Below, one piece after another: positions 25,401-34,400 of a DNA stretch of 64,000 nt. The notes under the pieces were generated by a model. That model searched no databases. It was given only the letters and a program-made list of their open reading frames with translations, and was not told where the DNA came from. The DNA lies in contig NZ_JAUQSW010000016.1 in NCBI RefSeq assembly GCF_030581075.1, positions 1 through 64,000 on the forward strand, written 5' to 3'. The translations under genes were made by a program, and so were the position numbers. Position 1 is the stretch's first letter. The number at the start of each line of letters is the position of its first letter. Source of the DNA: Hymenobacter cheonanensis (GTDB taxonomy: Bacteria; Bacteroidota; Bacteroidia; Cytophagales; Hymenobacteraceae).

Positions 25401-28400
25401 TTTGACCTGGGCGGGCACAGCCTCAAGGCTACCCAGCTGCTGGCGCGCATCAGCGAGCGGCTGGGGGCTAGCCTGCGCCTGAGTGATATTTTCGCGCACC
25501 CCATTCTGGAGGAGCTGGCCCAGATTCTGGGGCTGCAAACGGCGGCTCCTACCTCGTGGGTAGTGCTGCCCAAGAGTGCGGAGCGGGCCTGCTACCCCCT
25601 GTCGGCCGCCCAAAAAAGGCTGTGGGTGCTCCAGCAGATGCAGCAAGACGCCACCGCCTACAACATGTCGAGCGCCTACCTGCTGCCAACCCTGCTAAAC
25701 CCGGTGCTGCTGGCCGAGGCCCTGGCGCAGCTGCTGGCGCGGCACGAGATGCTGCGCACCGTGTTTCGCAAAGACGCGCAGGAGCAGGTGCAGCAGTGGG
25801 TGCTGCCGGCGCTGGAAATCCAGCAGGTATTTACCCACCACCCCGAGGCCCTGCCGCTGGCCGAGATTGCGGCCCGCTTCCGCGCCGAGGCCCTGCAGCC
25901 CTTTGACCTGGCCAGCGCCCCGCTCCTGAAAATCGCGCTCTACCAAACCGACGAGGCGCAGTGCGTGCTGGGTTACGCAATGCACCACATCATCAGCGAC
26001 GGCTGGTCGATGAACGTGTTTTTCACCGAGCTGCTAGCCCTCTACCAGGGGCAGCAGCAGCGGCAGGCCGTGCCGCTGGCGCCCCTGCCATTTCAGTACA
26101 AGGACTACGCCGTGTGGCAGCACGAGCAGCTGGCGCAGGGCGCCCTGGCCACGCAGGGCGCGTACTGGCAGGAGCAGTTTCGCCCCGGCTGGCCCCGCCT
26201 CGACCTGGGCCGCCAGCTGCCCCGGCCCGCCGTCAAAACCTTCGCCGGCACCCTGGCCGAGTTTACCATTCCGGCCCCGCAGCTGCAAGCGCTCGAACAC
26301 CTTTGCCATCGCCTGGGCGGGTCCGTATTCATGGGCCTGTTCACGCTGGTAAACGCCCTCATTGCCTGCCACACCACCCTAACCGACGTGGTGCTGGGGG
26401 TGCCCACGGCCGGCCGCGAGTTTGCCGGCGTGGAGCAGCAGCTTGGCTGCTACATCAACACACTGGCCCTGCGCACCCGCTTTAGCCTGGATGATACGCT
26501 GGCGCAGCTTTTTGAAACCGTGAAGCACAGCGTGCTGGCCGGCTTCGAAAACCAAAGCTACCCGTTCGACAAACTGGTGGAGGACCTGAAGCTGAAGCGC
26601 GACGTCAGCCGCTCGCCGCTGTTCGACATCATGGTGGTGCTGCAAAACACCCAGGACGTGCACGTGGCGGCCGGCGCCGACCCCGATGCCCTGCCGGAGC
26701 TAGGGGCCAGGCCGCTCGCTTACACCGGCGACAGCAGCAAGTTCGACCTTACCTGGTTTTTTGTAGAAACCGAGCACAAGGAGCTGCTGCTGCGCCTGGA
26801 GTACAACACCGACCTCTACGAGGCGGCCACTATTGCGCAGCTGGCCCGGCACTTCATGGCCCTGCTGCACCTGTTTTTGGAGCAGCGCAGCGAGCCCCTG
26901 CGCCTGCTAGGGCTGTGCCCGCCGGCCGAGCTGGCCCTGGCCCAGGCCAAAGCGGCCCCGCTGGAATACGCCGGCCTGTTCGCGGCGGCCGAGCTTCCCG
27001 CCGAGCGCTTTGAGGCCGCCGTGGGCCCCAAAGAAACCCGGCTGCTAGCCGTTTGGCAGGAAGTGCTGGCGGTGGATACCATCGGCCGGACCGACGACTT
27101 TTTTGCGCTGGGCGGCGATTCCATCAAAGCTATCCAGCTGGTTGCCAAGCTCAAAAAGCACCAGCTGCATCTGAGCGTAGCCGAGGCCATGCAGCACACC
27201 ACCCTGCACCAGATGGCGGCCGTGCTGCGCGAAGAGCAGGTCGTAATCGAAGAAGAAACCGTGAGCGGCCCGGTGCCCCTGAGCCCCATTCAGCAGTATT
27301 TCTTCTCGGCCGTGGCTACCGCGCCCGCGCACTACAACCAGTCGGTGGTGCTGCACAGCCCCACGCCCGTCGACCTCAACCAGCTCACGGCGGTGCTGCA
27401 TACCCTGGCCGAGCGCCACGACATGCTGCGCGCCGTGTATTACCAGGAAAACGGGACCTGGCTGCAGGAAGTACGCACCCACCCCGACGTGGCCCTGGAG
27501 GTGCACAGCTTCCGCGACGTGGCCCTGGCCGAAAACCTGGCCACCGTGGAAAGCATCTCCGACAAAGCCCAGGCCAGCTTCGACCTGCAAGCCGGCCCCC
27601 TGTTTAAGGGCGTGCTCTACCAGCACCAGGACCAGGACACCCTGCTGCTGTGCGCGCACCACCTGGTTGTGGATGGCGTTTCCTGGCGCATTCTGCTCGA
27701 AGATTTTGAGGCGCTTTACACGGACGCGCAGGCCGCCCGCGCGCCGCAGCCCCTGCCCCGCACGCACTCGTACCGCAAGTGGGTGCAGCACTTGCAGGCC
27801 CTGGCCGACTCGGCGCTGCTGCAAGGGGCTAGCGCCCGCTGGCAGGCCGTGGAGCACCAACTCAGCCGCCTGCCCAAGGATGAGCCGCAGGCCCCGAACC
27901 GGGAGCAGGATGCCGTGCAGCTGCACGTGCAGCTGACGGCCGCCCAAACCCAGGCCCTCACCCAGGCCGCGCACCGCGTGCTGAAGGCCGACGTGCAGGA
28001 CCTGCTCGTGGCCGCCCTCGGCCAGGGCCTGCATGCGTGCTTCGGGGTAGCCCAGCTGGGCCTGATGATGGAAAGCCACGGCCGCAACAGCGTGCTGGCG
28101 CTGGATTTGAGCCGCACGGTCGGCTGGTTCACGGCCATGTTTCCGGTGCTGCTGCCCCGCTGCCAGCCCGACGCGCTGCTCTACCTGATGGAAGTGAAGG
28201 AAGCCATTCGCGAGTACGTGGGCGTAGGCAGCCACTACGGCATCTGGCGCTACCTGGCGGCCGACAAGCCCGCCCCCGCGCCGGCCGCCGAGGTGTGCTT
28301 CAACTACCTGGGGCAGTTTCAGGCCGCTTCTACGGAGGGCAAATCCTCCTTTACCCTCTCCACGGAAGGCAAGGGCACCGAGCGCAATGCGCAGCAGCAG

Positions 28401-29996
28401 CGCCTGTTTGCCCTCGACGCTACGGCCGCCATTGCCGGCCAGGAGCTGCAGCTTTCGCTGCGCTACAGCGCCGGCCAGTACCAGCCGGCCACCATGCAGC
28501 GCCTGCTGGCGCAGTGGCACGAACAGCTGCTGCTACTGGTGGCAGCCTGCGAGGCGGCCGAAACAAAATTCCTGACTGCCAGCGACGTAACCGCTGCTAA
28601 AGTAGAGCTGCCCGCCTTGCTGAAGCTGCAAAAGGAATGGGTGCTGGAGGAGGTATATCCGCTAAGCCCCATGCAGCAAAGCTTTTACTATTACCACGCC
28701 CGCTACCCCACTTCCACGGCGTATTTCGAGCAAACCCGCTACCGCCTGAAAGGGGCGTTGCAGCCGGCCCTGGTGGCGGAGGCCCTGCAAGCGCTGGCCC
28801 GCCGCCACGGCGTTATGCGAACCATTTTCAGGGATGACCTGGGCGCGGAGGTGCTCCAGGCGGTGCTGGCCGACCGCCTGCCGGAAGGATGCTTCGTTGA
28901 CTTGCTGGACGAGGAGGCCCACGAGCCTATCCTGGACCACTACGCCGAGCAGGACCGGGCGCGGGGCTTCGACCTGCGGCGCGAGCTGCCCCTGCGCTGG
29001 CGCCTGTTTCGCCTGCAGGCCGACGTGTTCGAGCTGGTCTTCAGCTACCACCACATTATTATGGACGGCTGGTGCATGCCCTTGATTATGCACGAGTTTC
29101 AGGCCATGTACACGGCCGCGAGCACGCAGGCCCCGGCCGCCCTGCGCACGCCCCCCGCCTACGTCGACTACATTAAGTGGCTGGCGACCTACCCCGTGGC
29201 GGAAGGCAAAGAATACTGGCGCCAGTACCTGTCTGGCTACGTGGGCACCGCTAGCCTGGGCCGCGAGGAAGAAGCCCACGAGCTGGTGCGGGATTTGGCC
29301 ACGGCCGAAATTACCGTGGCCGGCGAGCAGCTGGCCCGCTTGCAGCACGCCACCCGCGAGGCCGGCACCACCCTCAACGAGCTGATGCAGGCCCTGTGGA
29401 GCGTGTACCTGGGCAGCAAAAGCCAGCGCAACGACGTGGTGTTCGGCACCGTGGTATCGGGCCGCCCGGCCGAGCTACCGGAGGTAGAGTCGATGGTGGG
29501 GCTGTTCATCAACACGATTCCCGTGCGGGTGCGCTTCCAGCGCCAGGAACCCCTGAGCCGCGTGCTGAGCCGGGTGCGCGCCCACGCCATTGCCTCCCTG
29601 CCCTACCACTACACGCCCCTCAGCGACATGCCGCACGTGCGCTCCTCGCAGGCGCTGTTCGACCACGTGCTGGTGTTTCGCAACTACCCCATGGCCGAAG
29701 CCGAAACCGCGCCCTGGGAGCTGCTGCACGTGAAGTCTTACGAGCCCAACAACCTCGACTTCTCCCTCCACGTGCTCCCCACCCCCGGGGCGCTCACCAT
29801 TCGCTTCGTGTACCTGCCCGGCAAGTTTGCCCAGGCCGACATCGGGCAAATGCGGGACGCCTTTGCCGGCATGATAGCCCAGTTTTGCCAGCAGCCCGGC
29901 CTCAGCGTGGCCGACCTTCAGGAAGCCCTTGAGGCCCAGCGCCATGCGCAGCGCAAGTCCAGCGTCAAGCAGCGCCTGGTGGCGCTGAAGAAATAG
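22443..29996 (+). CDS. NRPS C: C-A-T-C-T-E-C with one module lacking an A domain
   Basis: A 2517-aa synthetase. Order: C1 with off-consensus HHFVADR (near 137), A (about 460-960, YTSGTTGRPKG near 597), T1 (LGGHSLKA near 985), C2 (HHIISDG at 1181), then only a short linker to T2 (LGGDSIKA near 1553), E (HHLVVDGVSW near 1739, ESHGRN, NYLGQF), and terminal C3 (HHIIMDGWC at 2203). The A pocket reads DFWNIGMVH, identical to the textbook Thr code. The second module has no A domain between C2 and T2, so T2 must be loaded in trans or by the Thr A domain, and its residue is then epimerized. C3 with HHIIMDGWC looks like a D-donor (DCL) condensation domain, in keeping with the preceding E domain. Confidence 0.93.
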   Translation: MSTHLPLSYHQERLWFIDTFEKGKLYEASPVYHNLPLLLKIDGRLDPQRLQAALAYLVARHEVLRCELLPGNVPALVLAPPRPVPLEQRPLPAAAAGLAAALRPYVQQAFDLQSGVMHRPTLFTDGQAQHYLLWVFHHFVADRFSLHTLFEELTTVYQQLEQGGAPALAPLELQYTNYARWQKEFPEETVEALLLYWKHRLKGNVQALEIATDAPRDHIHLYDGDTHAFRVPAPLARQLHAIGAAQGHSGKQVLMTAFLVLLHHYSGLAEVVIGTFGDNHSQHLGAAAGPADNLLVLRNCLDMSVRFDELLHQVAGQLEEALAYQDLPFEQLCTLLNPAKDMSRTAFFDVLFHYEAASAPRQTAGATWAYQETNSGLGKYDLNLLFKEDADGLGGYLTFNKRYFDATTIAAFCENLLYWLAQLGGALELPLAQIPYLAPAQEAQLARALDFTAVAFPAAETLVSLFARQAQAVPTNTAVVFAEEHTTYAELHAYSSQFAAYLQAHHQVQNEDFVSVCLPRSGHLLGVLLGILKAGGCYIPVDPGYPRERIDYIVADSRSRVLVNQQVLEEFLALRAQLPPTESPVAIAPAQRAYVIYTSGTTGRPKGVEVSHRNVVRLLFNEQNLFDFNSQDVWTMFHSYCFDFSVWEMYGALLYGGRLVVVPEMVAKDTELFWQLLAEQRVTVLNQTPSAFYRLIQADASQAQTALAALRYVIFGGEALAPYQLKGWAEKYPATRLINMYGITETTVHVTYKQINQPEIESGISNIGKPIPTLGCYILSQQQQPVPRGVVGELYVAGEGVAAGYLNQAQLTAQRFVELPVAPGQRLYRSGDLARITLSGDLEYLGRIDNQVKIRGHRIELGELENNLLKHEQVETAVVVALRDEDQDNFLVAYYTSAEVLSARELKLYIQLQVPPYMVPAYFVRVPVIPLTFNGKVDRSKLPNPKAYVEDETTLYVAARNAVEQELVAIWQELLGLPKVSVKDNFFDLGGHSLKATQLLARISERLGASLRLSDIFAHPILEELAQILGLQTAAPTSWVVLPKSAERACYPLSAAQKRLWVLQQMQQDATAYNMSSAYLLPTLLNPVLLAEALAQLLARHEMLRTVFRKDAQEQVQQWVLPALEIQQVFTHHPEALPLAEIAARFRAEALQPFDLASAPLLKIALYQTDEAQCVLGYAMHHIISDGWSMNVFFTELLALYQGQQQRQAVPLAPLPFQYKDYAVWQHEQLAQGALATQGAYWQEQFRPGWPRLDLGRQLPRPAVKTFAGTLAEFTIPAPQLQALEHLCHRLGGSVFMGLFTLVNALIACHTTLTDVVLGVPTAGREFAGVEQQLGCYINTLALRTRFSLDDTLAQLFETVKHSVLAGFENQSYPFDKLVEDLKLKRDVSRSPLFDIMVVLQNTQDVHVAAGADPDALPELGARPLAYTGDSSKFDLTWFFVETEHKELLLRLEYNTDLYEAATIAQLARHFMALLHLFLEQRSEPLRLLGLCPPAELALAQAKAAPLEYAGLFAAAELPAERFEAAVGPKETRLLAVWQEVLAVDTIGRTDDFFALGGDSIKAIQLVAKLKKHQLHLSVAEAMQHTTLHQMAAVLREEQVVIEEETVSGPVPLSPIQQYFFSAVATAPAHYNQSVVLHSPTPVDLNQLTAVLHTLAERHDMLRAVYYQENGTWLQEVRTHPDVALEVHSFRDVALAENLATVESISDKAQASFDLQAGPLFKGVLYQHQDQDTLLLCAHHLVVDGVSWRILLEDFEALYTDAQAARAPQPLPRTHSYRKWVQHLQALADSALLQGASARWQAVEHQLSRLPKDEPQAPNREQDAVQLHVQLTAAQTQALTQAAHRVLKADVQDLLVAALGQGLHACFGVAQLGLMMESHGRNSVLALDLSRTVGWFTAMFPVLLPRCQPDALLYLMEVKEAIREYVGVGSHYGIWRYLAADKPAPAPAAEVCFNYLGQFQAASTEGKSSFTLSTEGKGTERNAQQQRLFALDATAAIAGQELQLSLRYSAGQYQPATMQRLLAQWHEQLLLLVAACEAAETKFLTASDVTAAKVELPALLKLQKEWVLEEVYPLSPMQQSFYYYHARYPTSTAYFEQTRYRLKGALQPALVAEALQALARRHGVMRTIFRDDLGAEVLQAVLADRLPEGCFVDLLDEEAHEPILDHYAEQDRARGFDLRRELPLRWRLFRLQADVFELVFSYHHIIMDGWCMPLIMHEFQAMYTAASTQAPAALRTPPAYVDYIKWLATYPVAEGKEYWRQYLSGYVGTASLGREEEAHELVRDLATAEITVAGEQLARLQHATREAGTTLNELMQALWSVYLGSKSQRNDVVFGTVVSGRPAELPEVESMVGLFINTIPVRVRFQRQEPLSRVLSRVRAHAIASLPYHYTPLSDMPHVRSSQALFDHVLVFRNYPMAEAETAPWELLHVKSYEPNNLDFSLHVLPTPGALTIRFVYLPGKFAQADIGQMRDAFAGMIAQFCQQPGLSVADLQEALEAQRHAQRKSSVKQRLVALKK

Positions 29997-30113
29997 CAAA
30001 ATCCAGCCGCCGGCCAGTGGGTAAGCGCCCTGCCGCGCCCACAAAAATACCTGTATGTATCTGCTTCAGTAAAACCATCCTTTGCAAAGACAAGGGCAAA
30101 ACCACTCCTAAAC

Positions 30114-31133
30114 ATGCGTACCCGAGAACTCATAGGTGGGCTTAGCAAAGCCAAAACGGTGCAGGCCCAGTTGCTGAACCTGCACGAGAATGTGGTGCAG
30201 GAGTCCTGCCTGCCAGAACCCAAGGCGCCGATAGTGCTGAGCTGCACCATGCCGGGCGTGGACCTGGGCGGCTGGATGCAGGAAAACAAGCCGCTGGTGG
30301 CCCGCTACCTCCACCAGTACGGCGGCATCCTCTTCCGCAACTTTGGGGTAGACACGGTGGCCGGCTTCAAAAACTTTGTGGACCAGCTGGAACTCAACAC
30401 GCTGGAGTACAAGCTGCGGTCTTCGCCCCGGCACGAAGTGGGCGATAAAATCTACCACACCACCACCCACCCGGCCGACCAGACCATCAACATGCACAGC
30501 GAGTCGTCGTATGCCAGCTCCTGGCCCATGCGGGTTATCTTTTGCTGCGTGACGCCGGCGGCCGAGCAGGGCGAAACCCCGGTTGCCGACACGCGCCAGG
30601 TGCTGGCCAACCTCAGCCCCGCCCTGCGGGCCAAGTTTGAGCAGCTCGGCGTGCGGTACACCCGCAACCTGTCGCCGCAGCTAGGGCTGCCCTGGCAGGA
30701 GGTGTTTCAAACTACCGACAAGGCCGAGGCCGAGGCCATCTGCCGGCAGAGCAACATGGAGTTTGAGTGGCAGGGGGAGGAGAAGCTGGTGACGCGCTGG
30801 CGGAAAAAGGCCATCTACCGCCACCCGGAAACGGGCGAGCAAACCTGGTTCAACCACGCCTTCTTCTTCAACAAGTATACCCTCGACGAAGACCTGCTGG
30901 CCATCCTGGGCCAGGACAACCTGCCGTTTGATACCTGCTTCGGCGATGGCTCCGAAATCAGCCGGGCCGAAGCGGAGGAAATCGGCCGGGCCTACCAGCA
31001 GGCGCTGGTGGTTTTTCCCTGGAAAAAAGGCGACGTCCTGTTCCTGGATAACATGCTCATGGCGCACGGCCGCATGCCCTTTAAAGGCGCCCGGCAGATT
31101 CTGGTGTCCTTGCTGGAGCCGATGGAAGACTAG
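30114..31133 (+). CDS. SyrP/TauD-like Fe(II)/2-oxoglutarate dioxygenase
   Basis: A 339-aa non-heme iron oxygenase of the TauD/TfdA superfamily. The metal ligands are visible as His128-x-Glu130 in 'NMHSESSY' and His318 in 'LMAHGRMPF'. Arg327 in 'GARQILV' is the expected 2-oxoglutarate anchor. Members of this group in NRPS loci (SyrP, AsnO, siderophore aspartyl hydroxylases) hydroxylate the beta-carbon of Asp, Asn or His, free or carrier-bound. The gene lies between NRPS C, ending in a D-donor C domain, and NRPS D, which has an Asn-type A domain preceded by a degenerate C-family domain. Beta-hydroxylation of Asn (or Asp) is therefore the best guess. Stereochemistry cannot be read from sequence. 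Confidence 0.85.
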   Translation: MRTRELIGGLSKAKTVQAQLLNLHENVVQESCLPEPKAPIVLSCTMPGVDLGGWMQENKPLVARYLHQYGGILFRNFGVDTVAGFKNFVDQLELNTLEYKLRSSPRHEVGDKIYHTTTHPADQTINMHSESSYASSWPMRVIFCCVTPAAEQGETPVADTRQVLANLSPALRAKFEQLGVRYTRNLSPQLGLPWQEVFQTTDKAEAEAICRQSNMEFEWQGEEKLVTRWRKKAIYRHPETGEQTWFNHAFFFNKYTLDEDLLAILGQDNLPFDTCFGDGSEISRAEAEEIGRAYQQALVVFPWKKGDVLFLDNMLMAHGRMPFKGARQILVSLLEPMED

Positions 31134-31447
31134 GCCCGCCGGGCCAGGCTTCTTGCCGCTGTACTATTTCGCTGCGCCGCGTTGCGCGCCCAGCGCCGCC
31201 CGCCTTGAAACGCGGCTGAATACCAGGCTTACCGCCTGACGGCCCGGGTGGGGGCGGCGCACCGCTCCTGCGCGGGCCCGGTGCCGGGCCCGCAGGCGCC
31301 CTGGCGGCCCGGCCCGTGCGCAGCAGCACCGGGCCCGGCCGCCAGCCACCAAGCCGCAAGGCATTTGCAGTAAGCCACTTGCATTTTGGGTCATACCCCC
31401 GGCAGGAGCAGGTGCTCCGTCCTTTTCCCATACTTACCAGAACCGAC
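31134..31447. other. Intergenic region with GC-rich hairpins before NRPS D
   Basis: No gene is supported. GCGGGCCCGG at 31272-31281 and its complement at 31284-31293 form a tight stem, and further GGCGGCCCGG/CCGGGCC-type repeats extend to about 31345. A frame joined to NRPS D is open through part of it, but the translation is low-complexity until the ATG at 31448. Confidence 0.55.
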
Positions 31448-34400
31448 ATGGAAAATAATACGCTCACCCTTCAGGGATATTCATTATCGCCGGCGCAGGC
31501 CAGAATCTGGGACAGCATCAGTACGGTGCCCCACGCCGGGGTATGGGCCACCGCCGAGATTAACGGCCCTATTGCGGCCGATAAAATACAAGAAATACTG
31601 CGGCAGGTGGTGCGGCGCCACAACAGTCTGGCCATGCACTTCAACCGCTCTGCGGCCCTGCACTACCCCTTGCAGCAAGCGCGGGAAGAGGCGGCGCTTG
31701 CGTGCACCACCTACGACTGGCAGCTTGCTGACGCGGCCACGCAGCAGCAGCAGCTGGCGGCCCTGCAAGCCACCTGGGCGGCGCCGCTGGCGCTCAACGA
31801 ACCGTTGCAGGTGGCCATTATCAGGCTGGGGCCGGCGCAAACGCTTGTGTGGGTGCAGGCGCATCCGCTACGGGCCGATGCCGCCAGCGTGCACCAGCTG
31901 CTGCGCGAGGTAGCCGCCCTGGCCAATGGCACCGACCTGGCCGCCGAAGACGATACGCTGCCCTATGAAAACTACGCCTCGTGGCAGCAGGACCTGCTGG
32001 GGCAGGCCGAGGAAGAGGCGCTGGCCTACTGGAAGCAGTACCGTAGCCACCTCTTCCGCAAGCCGCTGGTGCCCTTCGAGCAGAAGGCCGCCGCCGCGGG
32101 GCCGGTCATGGAGCGCCGCCGGGTGGCGGTAGCGCCGGCCGTGTGCCGGCAGCTCCGGCAGCAGTGCGCTGCCCACCACGTGCCGGTGCGCACCATGCTG
32201 CTGTCGCTGTTTGCCCGGTTCCTGTACTCGTTTGAGCGGCCCGAGCATTTCGTTATTGGCTTACAGCGCTTTAACCGCCTCTACGACGAGCTGAAGAACG
32301 CCGTGGGCGCCATGAGCAAAACCGTGCCGCTGCTGGTGAGCGCCGCCGACCTGGCCCCCGCTGCCAACCACCCCGCGCTGCTGGAGCGGCAGGAAGAAGA
32401 GCTGATGGACTGGGAAGACTTCTTCAGTTTTGCCCACGCCGGCAAGGAGAAAACCGACGGCTATTCCTACGGCTTCAACTTTCTGCCGGCCACGGCTTTC
32501 CAGCCGATGGGCCGCGACATTACGGTGACGCTCACGGACCTGCACGTGGTATCGGAGGCCCACGCTCTGCAATTGGTAGTGCTGGAGCAGGAGGAGCAGC
32601 TCGTGTTCGACTTCTACTACGCTACCAACGCCTACACCCCCCACACCATTGGCCTGGTGGCCGAGCAGTGGGGCACGTTTCTGCGCCGCAAGCTGGCCCT
32701 GTCGCCCGATGACCAGCTAGCCCTCTGCACCTCGGGCAGCCCGGAGCTGGCGGCGGCCATCAAGCCCCAAACCGTGCTGGAGCTGTTTCAGGAGCAGGTA
32801 GCCGGCAACCCCGGCGCGCCCGCCCTGGTCTACAAAGACCTGACGATGAGCTATGAGCAGCTCGATGCGGCCAGCAACCAGCTAGCCCACGTGCTGCGGC
32901 AGCGCTACGGCGTTGGGCCGGGCAGCCACGTGGCGCTGCTGCTCAACCGCAGCCAGTGGCTGCCCGTGAGCATCCTGGCCGTGCTGAAGGCCGGGGCCGC
33001 CTACGTGCCCATCGATACGGCTTACCCCGACAGCCGCATCAGCCAGATTGTGGAGAGCGGCGACTGCAAGCTGGTGCTGTCTGAGGCCGCCGTGTGGCGC
33101 CAGAAGCAGCAGCTGTGCAGCCTCACGGCCCTGCTGCTGGAGGCCGACGTGCTGGCCGGGGCGCCGGCCGGGCCGCTGCCCCTGCCGGCCCTCACGGACC
33201 TGGCCTACATCATTTTCACCTCCGGCTCTACGGGCCGGCCCAAGGGCGTGATGATTCGGCACGACAGCCTCACGAACTACGTGCAGTGGAGCAACAACTA
33301 CTACTTCGCCCCCGGCGAGCGGGGCAACTGGGCCCTGTTTACGTCCATCGCCTTCGACCTGACCGTGACGGCCATCTACACCTCGCTGTGCCGGGGCCAG
33401 GTGCTCTTCATCAGCGAGGCCGAAAAATCCATCCTGAGTATCCTGGAAGAAGCCGTGAGCGCCGAGGCGGGGCTGCCCATCGACATCCTCAAGCTCACGC
33501 CCTCGCATGTGGCCATGCTCAAAAGCCTGCCGCTCACGCGCACCAACGTCAAGAAAGTTATCCTGGGCGGGGAAGCGCTGGAATGGGACCACATCCATAC
33601 CCTGCGCAGGCTGAACCCCGACATCGAGATTTACAACGAGTACGGCCCCACCGAAGCTACCGTGGGCTGCGTGGTGCAAAAGGTGACCTTGCAGGATGAG
33701 CGCATCTTCATCGGGGAGCCCATTGCCAACACCACGGTGTGCGTGCTGGACGAGCAGCTGGAGTGCGTGGGCAACAGCTGCATCGGGGAGCTTTACATCG
33801 GCGGCGACTGCCTGGCCACGGGCTACCTGCACCAGCCCGAGCTAACGGCCAAAAGCTTCGTGACCCTGCCCTGGGACCCCCAGCACCGCACCTGGTACAA
33901 AACCGGCGACCTGGTGCGCCAGAACGCGCAGGGCATTTTTGACTACCTGGGCCGGGCCGATAAGCAGGTCAAAATCCGGGGCTACCGCATCGAGCCGGGC
34001 GAGATACAGGCCCTGCTGCTCGAACTACCCGAAATTTCGAATGCCCTGGTGGGCGTGCTCAAGCACGAGCAGGAAAGCTACCTGGTGGCGTACCTGCAAA
34101 CGGAGGAAGTGCTGGCGGTGGCCCGCGTGCGCGGCTACCTGGCCGAGCGGCTGCCGGCCTACATGCTGCCCATGCAGTGGCTGCAAGTAAAGGCCTTCCC
34201 GCTGACGCCCAACGGGAAAGTTGATGAAAAAGCCCTGGCCCAGCTTGCCAAAGAGCAAAAGCAGGCCGAAGAGCGCCCCTACGTAGCCCCGGCTACGGTG
34301 CTGGAGGCGGAGCTGCAAAAAATCTGGGAAGCGGTGCTGAAGCAAGCCCCCATCAGCACGCAGGAAAGCTTCTTCTCGCTGGGCGGCAACAGCCTGAATT

